Source: Mariniphaga sp964624645 | Lineage (GTDB): Bacteria; Bacteroidota; Bacteroidia; Bacteroidales; Prolixibacteraceae | Assembly (NCBI GenBank): GCA_964624645.1 | Contig: CAZVAD010000128.1 | Span: forward strand, 1-6,795 | Length of the DNA: 6,795 nt | Direction of reading: 5' to 3' | Shown: positions 1 to 5,195 of the stretch, one piece after another | Position numbering within the stretch: the first letter of the stretch is position 1 | How the letters are laid out: every line of letters starts with the position of its first letter | Notes under the pieces: generated by a model | The model's database searches: none | What the model saw: the letters and a program-made list of their open reading frames with translations, nothing else | Told to the model about the DNA's origin: nothing | Translations under genes and position numbers: made by a program

Positions 1-137
1 TTTATAGTTGAAGGGCTAAATTTCTCCTTTATCAACTGTGCAAAAGATGGATTTGCAGTCGCATACACCAGCAACCAATCTTTTAAAATCTTTGAATCTG
101 TTTTACCGATAATTTCTTTTAATCTCAAATCACTCAT
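1..137 (-). CDS. N-terminal 45 codons of an unrecognised protein (runs off the left edge)
   Basis: An open frame starts at the ATG at 137 and stays open to the window edge. It encodes MSDLRLKEIIGKTDSKILKD followed by WLLVYATANPSFAQLIKEKF and a few more residues. The pattern suggests two helices: a charged one, then one with hydrophobic and aromatic residues (WLLVYA) ending in a LIKEKF motif. No signal peptide or membrane segment is seen. The ATG lies 20 bases past the stop of the coiled-coil gene upstream, on the same strand with no terminator between them, so the two are probably co-transcribed. I do not recognise the family, and it does not resemble the start of a Cas protein I know. The reading frame and start are fairly secure from spacing and composition; the function is unknown. 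Confidence 0.6.
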   Translation of the reverse strand, partial: MSDLRLKEIIGKTDSKILKDWLLVYATANPSFAQLIKEKFSPSTI

Positions 138-157
138 AATTAACGCATTTGGGTTTA

Positions 158-1186
158 TTAATCCTCATCGGTATCCCGATCTTTTGCTTTTTCTCTTTGT
201 CTTGATGCCGATGCACTTTCCAAAGCCTTTAAAGCGATCGTTTGTACTTGAAGTCCGGCGGTATCCGTCTTTTTATTCAGCGAATCGATCAAAACTTCCT
301 GTTCTTTTATTTTTGCTTCCAAAGAACTGATGGTTTGTTGCAACAGTCGAATTTCACCTGTAGTTTCTTTCTCATAGAGATTTTTTTCATATTTATGCTG
401 CGTATTGAGTAGGTCAGAAATTTCTTTTTTAGCTTGATTGATTTCTTTATCCAAAATTACTGGAAAATCGGTCACCTGCTTTCTAAGCTGTTCTAACTCC
501 AACTCACTCTCTGCAATATTTTTCTCTCTTTCAATCAATTCCTTTTCTACTTGCTGTTTTTTCTCAGCCAATTCTCGTTCTTGAGTTTCTTTTTTGTTGA
601 GATAAGTATCTTCCTCTTTTTTTCTAATTATAGAAAGATTATACTTGTACTCCTCCTCTTCTCTTTTTAAAGTTTTCTTGCGAAGTTCCTCTTCTTCTTT
701 CCATTTTTCATTTCTTATTTGTTGTTCCTTTGTCCATACTTCTTGTTGTTCTTTTCTATTCGTTTCAAAAGTTTTCTTTTTCTCCTCCATTTCGGTTTCA
801 AAAAGCTCTTTCTTTTCCTTATTGGCAGCAATAAGAACTGCTAAAGAGTCGGCATTGGCTTTGATACCATACAGATCCTCAAGATTATCACTCTCTAACT
901 GAATAGCTTCTTGCAGTTTTTTCAATTTCTGAAATTCTTTGAGTAACTCATCTTCAATTTTGTCGATTGCAGTTCCAATATCCAATTTAATTGCACCCAA
1001 ACCTTTCACAATACCTTCTGCATTGAGATCAGCTGCATCTTTGATGGTTTGTTGTTTCTGTTTTTGTTCTTTTTCTTCTTTCGGATGTTTGGTTTCGCTT
1101 TCCAATTTCCGTTTCAATAATTCATCATAGGCTTCCAAAATTTCTTTTTTGGTGTTGCTCATTGTTGGTGTATTTAAATCTTCCAT
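158..1186 (-). CDS. Long, highly charged coiled-coil protein of unknown function
   Basis: This is a 342-residue cytoplasmic-looking protein with no signal peptide or membrane segment. Residues 9-28 (TKKEILEAYDELLKRK) form a distinct amphipathic N-terminal helix. Residues 29-50 are a Lys/Glu/Gln-rich linker. Residues 50-75 (ADLNAEGIVKGLGAIKLDIG) look like a less charged, conserved-style segment. Residues 75-105 and about 120-237 are strongly heptad-like Glu/Lys coiled coil. A break at DFPVILDKEI (240-249) leads into another coil to about 305, then a short hydrophobic helix (GLQVQTIALKALESAS, 311-326) and a charged tail. From memory, bacterial 'myosin-like' hypothetical proteins share this layout, but I know no function for them. 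The start may instead be Met9 (ATG at 1162), which gives the more typical MSNTKKE opening; neither ATG has a clear ribosome-binding site. It lies 43 bases after cas6 and 20 bases before the next gene, which suggests an operon. Confidence 0.85.
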   Translation of the reverse strand: MEDLNTPTMSNTKKEILEAYDELLKRKLESETKHPKEEKEQKQKQQTIKDAADLNAEGIVKGLGAIKLDIGTAIDKIEDELLKEFQKLKKLQEAIQLESDNLEDLYGIKANADSLAVLIAANKEKKELFETEMEEKKKTFETNRKEQQEVWTKEQQIRNEKWKEEEELRKKTLKREEEEYKYNLSIIRKKEEDTYLNKKETQERELAEKKQQVEKELIEREKNIAESELELEQLRKQVTDFPVILDKEINQAKKEISDLLNTQHKYEKNLYEKETTGEIRLLQQTISSLEAKIKEQEVLIDSLNKKTDTAGLQVQTIALKALESASASRQREKAKDRDTDED

Positions 1187-1229
1187 ATCAATTAATTTTA
1201 TTTATGAATACTATTTAATCTGTTTATAT

Positions 1230-2182
1230 TTACTTTCTATTAATTTCAATTACTTCTACACAACCCATCCCTTGTGCTGCATACAAACCCAAACCTGCAT
1301 TCAAAATCAAATCCAAAAATCTTTTCTCAGCTGTCAATTTTAATTTGAAATTCAAGAATCCACGTATTTTTGTCTCTGCTACTGTTCCTGCTTTGATATG
1401 CACAAGTCGTGAACGATAGGGGTTTTCATATTTTTCTACTTCAATTGACAAAATAGCATCTCTTCCGATTTTCTCGTCGTAAGCCGCCCTAATTTTTTCT
1501 CGCCAGCTATAAATCAAACTCTCTATGAATCCATCTTCATCGGGTGATTTAAAATCATACTTGCCATTTTCCTTTTTTGGACCGGCAACTATCATTGATT
1601 CCGGTTTTACCTTGATTTGTATTATTTCTTTTTCATTTTCGATATAAGCTAAAGGGGGAGTTTGAGCCATTATTGACTGAACAGTAAAACCGGCTTTGGT
1701 TTTTTTATCGGCNNNNNNNNNNNNNNNNNNNNNNNNNNNNNNNNNNNNNNNNNNNNNNNNNNNNNNNNNNNNNNNNNNNNNNNNNNNNNNNNNNNNNNNN
1801 NNNNNNNNNNNNGAGTTTGAGCCATTATTGACTGAACAGTAAAACCGGCTTTGGTTTTTTTATCGGCAATTTCAATAGTTTCAGACCGAAATAATCCTTC
1901 CACGAAAAATTGCGATGCAACAGGAAGATGAAAGCAAACCTTTAATTTCATCGAATCTTCCAATAAAACCAATCGATCGCCATCTCTTCTGAATTTTCCT
2001 CTTAAATCTGAAAAAGTAAAAAACTTATATCCTTTTCCATATCCCTCTTCATGCAAGAATTGAGCATATTCACTGTCTCCTTTTTGAAGTATTTTGTAAA
2101 TTGCAGCACTCAGCGGATATTGGTAATTGATGGGAATTACAGAAAAATCCCGGAGGGTATGCAATGTGATTTCAAAGCGCAT
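1230..2182 (-). CDS. cas6: CRISPR-associated endoribonuclease Cas6, artificially split by an assembly gap
   Basis: Cas6 cuts the CRISPR precursor transcript inside each repeat to release crRNAs for type I or type III effector complexes. As deposited, the frame is broken by Ns at 1713-1812. Removing the Ns and one of the two identical 55-base flanks leaves one 265-residue frame, a normal Cas6 length. The N-terminal half comes from 2182-1813 and the C-terminal half reads in frame from the MAQT codons (Met120). Visible hallmarks are Tyr29, His44 (in FLHEEGY) and Lys50, with the same 15 and 6 residue spacings as the catalytic triad Tyr31/His46/Lys52 of Pyrococcus furiosus Cas6. Two others are the KFFTFSDL strand after the triad and the C-terminal glycine-rich loop GLGLYAAQGMGCVEV (245-259). 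Two RAMP/ferredoxin-like folds are inferred. The subtype cannot be assigned from Cas6 alone. The DNA is more AT-rich than clpC and gyrA, consistent with an accessory locus. Confidence 0.9.
1658..1712. repeat. 55-base exact repeat, left flank of the gap
   Basis: These bases are identical over their full length to 1813-1867, on the far side of the Ns. Together they look like the shared end of two contigs (a k-mer overlap of 55) rather than a biological repeat. The copy lies inside cas6 and includes the codons for SIMAQT. Confidence 0.97.
1713..1812. other. Assembly gap of exactly 100 Ns inside cas6
   Basis: A run of exactly 100 unknown bases, the usual placeholder for a scaffold join of unknown size. 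The Ns plus one repeat copy add 155 bases, which is not a multiple of three. Read literally, the frame therefore shifts after the gap and stops within 14 codons at 1670. Confidence 0.99.
1813..1867. repeat. 55-base exact repeat, right flank of the gap
   Basis: Second copy of the sequence at 1658-1712, starting at the first base after the Ns. In this copy the codons are in frame with the cas6 start at 2182. The bases to its right (from 1868) continue the N-terminal half of Cas6. Confidence 0.97.
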
Positions 2183-2263
2183 ATCTGATTGTTTTTCAAT
2201 AGCTTAATTAATAAATTTTCGGAAGAAAATAATTTGAAGATAAATTTAGTTATTTATTTTTGG

Positions 2264-2286
2264 AAAATGGAATATTTTACCATTTT
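2264..2286. promoter_or_regulatory. Inverted repeat upstream of cas6
   Basis: AAAATGG (2264-2270) and CCATTTT (2280-2286) are perfect 7-base arms around a 9-base A/T spacer, 82-104 bases upstream of the cas6 start. It could be an operator for cas6 or a chance palindrome in AT-rich DNA. I found no exact TANNTTTG -7 box between here and cas6; the closest is a 6-of-8 match (TATCTTCA on the minus strand). The rest of 2183-2357 shows no gene or CRISPR repeat. Confidence 0.3.
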
Positions 2287-2357
2287 ATTTTAAAGTGGCT
2301 TTAAGAAGTTTTAAGAGTCGGGCAGGGGAGAGGCCTGGTTTTCAGGAAATAACCTGT

Positions 2358-2390
2358 AAACAAAAAGGGCAGCCCGTTTGGACTGCCCTT
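2358..2390 (-). terminator. Intrinsic terminator of clpC
   Basis: On the minus strand an 8-base perfect stem (AAGGGCAG, 2390-2383, with CTGCCCTT, 2372-2365) encloses a 10-base loop and runs into a T tract (TTTTTGTTT). It begins 4 bases after the clpC stop codon. It should separate clpC transcription from cas6 downstream, so cas6 probably has its own promoter in the AT-rich stretch between them. Confidence 0.88.
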
Positions 2391-2394
2391 CTTG

Positions 2395-4923
2395 TCAATT
2401 ACTGCTTATCTCTTTTTTCTCGGAGAGAATCCGAATCAACAGTTTTTCATTCTTTTTATCTAAGCCCACTGAAATGGTATCGCCTTCGGAAATAGAAGCC
2501 TTGATGATTATTTCGGCCATTTCGTCTTCCAGATATTTTTGGATGGCACGTTTCAGCGGACGAGCGCCAAACTGCGGATCATATCCCTTTTCTGCAAGAA
2601 ATTCCTTCACGGCAGAAGATATCTTCAACTTGTAGTTCAGCGATTCAACCCGCTTATACAGCTCATTAAGTTCCAAATCAATGATTTGCTGAATATGCTC
2701 CTTGTTCAGCTGATTGAACATCACCACATCATCCACCCGGTTCAGAAATTCCGGAGCAAATGCCTTTTTCAGCGCTTTCTGAATCACATATTTTGCATGT
2801 TCATTATCTGTTTCATCATCCTTGGTGGTGGAAAAGCCCACGCCGCGCCCGAAATCCTTTAACTGCCGGGTTCCGATGTTGGAAGTCATAATGATGATGG
2901 TGTTTTTAAAATCTACGCTCCGCCCCAGACTATCCGTCAGGCGCCCTTCATCCAGCAACTGGAGTAAAATATGGAACACATCGGGATGCGCTTTTTCCAT
3001 TTCATCGAGCAGCACCACCGAATAGGGCTTGCGCCGCACTTTTTCAGTGAGCTGTCCGCCCTCCTCATATCCCACATATCCCGGAGGCGCGCCCACCAGT
3101 CGCGACACAGAAAACTTCTCCATGTATTCGCTCATGTCAATACGGATCAGGGAATCCAGATTATCGAAAAGATAGGTCGTCAGCACCTTGGCAAGTTGCG
3201 TTTTTCCCACTCCCGTGGGGCCAAGGAAAATAAATGAACCGATAGGTCGGTTGGGGTCTTTTAGCCCCGCACGATTACGCTGAATGGCTTTCACAATCTT
3301 TTTGATGGCGTCTTCCTGCCCGATGACTTTCGATTTCAGGTCTTTTTCCATTCCCATCAGCCGTTTTCCTTCAGCCTGTGCAATTCGCTGCACCGGAACT
3401 CCGGACATCATGGCAACCACTTCGGCAACCTTTTCTTCATCAACAATTTCACGGTGATTCAGCAATTCCTTTTCCCACTCCTCTTTTTCATTTTCCAGAA
3501 GCTGAAGCAGATTTTTCTCTTTATCCCGGTAATTGGCGGCCAGCTCAAAATTCTGACTCTTCACAGCGGCAATTTTATCCTCCTTCGCCTGTTCAATTTT
3601 TTCTTCAAGTTTCACAATGCGCTCGGGAACGTTGATGTTTGAAATATGAACCCGTGAGCCGGTTTCATCCAAAGCATCAATGGCCTTGTCGGGCAAATAC
3701 CTGTCGGAGATATACCGTGCCGTGAGTTTCACACAGGCTTCAATAGCTTCCGGGGTGTAGGTTACATTGTGATGGTCTTCGTATCTGCTTTTGATATTTT
3801 CCAGAATCTCAATGGTTTCATCCACGGTGGTGGGGTCAACCAGCACTTTCTGAAACCGTCTTTCCAGCGCGCCGTCTTTTTCGATGTGCTGGCGGTATTC
3901 ATCAAGGGTGGTGGCTCCGATACACTGGATTTCACCACGCGCCAAAGCCGGCTTGAGCATATTTGCCGCATCAAGCGATCCGGCAGCGCCGCCTGCTCCC
4001 ACAATCGTATGAATTTCATCAATGAACAGGATGATATTATTAACTTTTGCCAATTCATTCAGAATGGCTTTCATGCGTTCCTCAAACTGTCCGCGGTATT
4101 TTGTTCCCGCCACAATGGATGCAATGTCAAGGCTCACCACGCGCTTGTCAAATAAAATGCGCGAAACTTTCTTTTGCACGATACGCAGGGCAAGGCCCTC
4201 AGCTATGGCTGATTTTCCAACACCCGGCTCGCCAATCAGGATGGGATTGTTCTTTTTGCGCCGGCTTAAAATCTGCGCAAGGCGCTCGATTTCCGTATCA
4301 CGCCCCACGATGGGGTCGAGGCTGTCTTCTTCAGCCAACCGGGTAATATCTGTTCCGAAATTATCCAAAACCGGAGTATCGGATTTTGATGCGGCGCCTC
4401 TTCTTGGCCCCTGTCCACTGCCTGGTTTCCGTGAAAACGGCCCCATTGACTCGTCATCTTCACTTTCAGGAAAGTCTGAACGCGCCTCCGGCTGTTTGAA
4501 TTCCTTCAACTGTGTTCTCACGGCATGATAACTCACACCAAATTCGAGTAACAACCGGGTTATGATATTGTCGCTGTCTTTCAGGATAGCAAGCAGCAAA
4601 TGGCCGCTGTTGGCATAAGGGCTTTTGAACCAGCGTGCTTCAAGATATACAAGCTTCAGTGCTTTTTCTGCCGATTTCAACATCATCAGATCAACATTTC
4701 CGTTTATCGGTTTTTGTGTTCTGATTTTCTTTTCAATGAGATGTTTGATGTCTTTCAGGTTCACACCTAAGTTTTCGAGAATGTCTGTTGCAATTCCTTC
4801 ACCATCTCTCAAAATCCCTAAAAAGAGATGCTCCTGTCCGATATAGTCATTCCCTAACCGGATAGCCTCTTCGCGACTATAACCTATAATATCTTTAATT
4901 CTTGGAGAAAACTGAGAATCCAT
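2395..4923 (-). CDS. clpC: ATP-dependent Clp protease ATP-binding subunit ClpC (Hsp100/AAA+ unfoldase)
   Basis: ClpC is a cytoplasmic ring-shaped ATPase that unfolds proteins and feeds them to the ClpP peptidase. The 842-residue product has the normal family length. A double Clp-N domain spans about 1-140 (FSPRIKDIIGYSREEAIRLG at the start). A charged, Gly/Pro-rich linker follows (145-185). AAA+ module 1 has Walker A GEPGVGKS (231-238), the pore loop around Tyr276 (GTKYRGQF), Walker B ILFIDE (298-303) and the arginine pair in GALERRF (355-356). A middle region with a UVR-like helical pair lies at about 437-476. AAA+ module 2 has Walker A GPTGVGKT (568-575), pore loop GYVG (615-618), Walker B VVLLDE (636-641), the VGF ClpP-docking tripeptide (695-697) and the sensor-2 GARPL (786-790). 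The start at 4923 gives the canonical N-terminus. It is divergent from gyrA and has its own terminator. The UVR-like segment and double Clp-N repeat favour ClpC over ClpA or ClpB. Confidence 0.98.
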   Translation of the reverse strand: MDSQFSPRIKDIIGYSREEAIRLGNDYIGQEHLFLGILRDGEGIATDILENLGVNLKDIKHLIEKKIRTQKPINGNVDLMMLKSAEKALKLVYLEARWFKSPYANSGHLLLAILKDSDNIITRLLLEFGVSYHAVRTQLKEFKQPEARSDFPESEDDESMGPFSRKPGSGQGPRRGAASKSDTPVLDNFGTDITRLAEEDSLDPIVGRDTEIERLAQILSRRKKNNPILIGEPGVGKSAIAEGLALRIVQKKVSRILFDKRVVSLDIASIVAGTKYRGQFEERMKAILNELAKVNNIILFIDEIHTIVGAGGAAGSLDAANMLKPALARGEIQCIGATTLDEYRQHIEKDGALERRFQKVLVDPTTVDETIEILENIKSRYEDHHNVTYTPEAIEACVKLTARYISDRYLPDKAIDALDETGSRVHISNINVPERIVKLEEKIEQAKEDKIAAVKSQNFELAANYRDKEKNLLQLLENEKEEWEKELLNHREIVDEEKVAEVVAMMSGVPVQRIAQAEGKRLMGMEKDLKSKVIGQEDAIKKIVKAIQRNRAGLKDPNRPIGSFIFLGPTGVGKTQLAKVLTTYLFDNLDSLIRIDMSEYMEKFSVSRLVGAPPGYVGYEEGGQLTEKVRRKPYSVVLLDEMEKAHPDVFHILLQLLDEGRLTDSLGRSVDFKNTIIIMTSNIGTRQLKDFGRGVGFSTTKDDETDNEHAKYVIQKALKKAFAPEFLNRVDDVVMFNQLNKEHIQQIIDLELNELYKRVESLNYKLKISSAVKEFLAEKGYDPQFGARPLKRAIQKYLEDEMAEIIIKASISEGDTISVGLDKKNEKLLIRILSEKKEISSN

Positions 4924-4949
4924 ATTAATTATTAAATTTTCCTTGTGTA

Positions 4950-4964
4950 GAACAAAAATTGTTC
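4950..4964. promoter_or_regulatory. 15-base palindrome in the clpC leader
   Basis: GAACAA (4950-4955) and TTGTTC (4959-4964) are perfect 6-base arms around AAA, 27-41 bases upstream of the clpC ATG. The position would suit an operator for a repressor of clpC or a weak RNA hairpin in its leader. No known binding-site family is recognised, so the role is inferred from position and symmetry only. Confidence 0.35.
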
Positions 4965-4990
4965 CCTTTAGTTTAAAAGGCTAAATTACC

Positions 4991-4999
4991 CAAAATATA
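4991..4999 (-). promoter_or_regulatory. Possible clpC -7 element (imperfect)
   Basis: The minus strand reads TATATTTTG, one base longer than the Bacteroidota -7 consensus TANNTTTG. It lies 68 bases upstream of the clpC ATG, with a TTG 24 bases further upstream. If used, the palindrome at 4950-4964 falls inside the transcribed leader. This is a weak match. Confidence 0.3.
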
Positions 5000-5055
5000 G
5001 CTTGAAAATGAATTTTAAGCCTTCAAGTTATTAGTGAATTGTATTCCGGACTGAA

Positions 5056-5130
5056 TTATTGACAGTTAATTTGTTAATATCTTATTACCATACTCGGCAA
5101 TAAACAAGCCCCTTTATGCCTTATTGACAG
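5056..5130 (+). repeat. 10-base direct repeat TTATTGACAG, two copies in the gyrA upstream region
   Basis: Copies lie at 5056-5065 and 5121-5130, exactly 65 bases apart start to start. Each contains TTGACA, and the second sits just upstream of the gyrA -7 box. They could be duplicated promoter or regulator-binding elements, or coincidence in AT-rich DNA. Confidence 0.4.
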
Positions 5131-5149
5131 ATGATTTTTACTACTTTTG
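5124..5149 (+). promoter_or_regulatory. Likely gyrA promoter (Bacteroidota type)
   Basis: TACTTTTG at 5142-5149 matches the phylum's -7 consensus TANNTTTG exactly, 46 bases before the gyrA ATG. The nearest upstream TTG (5124-5126) is 15 bases away, shorter than the roughly 17-23 bases expected from the -33 element, so the -33 assignment is weak. The predicted leader of about 40 bases ends in an A-rich stretch (GAAGAAAGAAATACA) rather than a strong ribosome-binding site. Confidence 0.6.
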
Positions 5150-5195
5150 TGGTTTATTTGGAATTGGAAATTATTTAAACGAAGAAAGAAATACA

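Noticed and set aside
645..1130. Plus-strand Ser/Phe-rich ORFs opposite the coiled-coil gene
   Set aside because: Their Ser/Phe richness is the complement of Glu/Lys codons on the real strand.
1658..1867. The 55-base duplication as a mobile-element target-site duplication or a CRISPR repeat pair
   Set aside because: It is far longer than usual target-site duplications, lies in coding sequence, abuts the Ns exactly and rejoins one intact frame when collapsed.
1670..2182. A 170-aa protein ending after the Ns, and a separate 146-aa gene starting at 1670
   Set aside because: The first reads through placeholder Ns into the wrong frame of the repeated 55 bases. The second starts at an internal methionine of Cas6 (Met120). 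Together they are one gene.
2318..2357. G-rich stretch with CCTG/CAGG/CCTG motifs downstream of the clpC terminator
   Set aside because: The stems are only 4 bases long and no T tract or conserved RNA pattern is seen, so it is not called as a feature.
2183..2394. A CRISPR array or leader next to cas6
   Set aside because: No regularly spaced repeat of 24-40 bases is present; only a terminator and short inverted repeats are visible.
2295..2495. Plus-strand ORF of 66 aa
   Set aside because: It crosses the clpC terminator hairpin and runs into antisense clpC, with no family resemblance.
3769..4528. Plus-strand ORFs of 99-168 aa opposite clpC
   Set aside because: They are antisense shadows of the conserved first AAA+ module and Clp-N linker.
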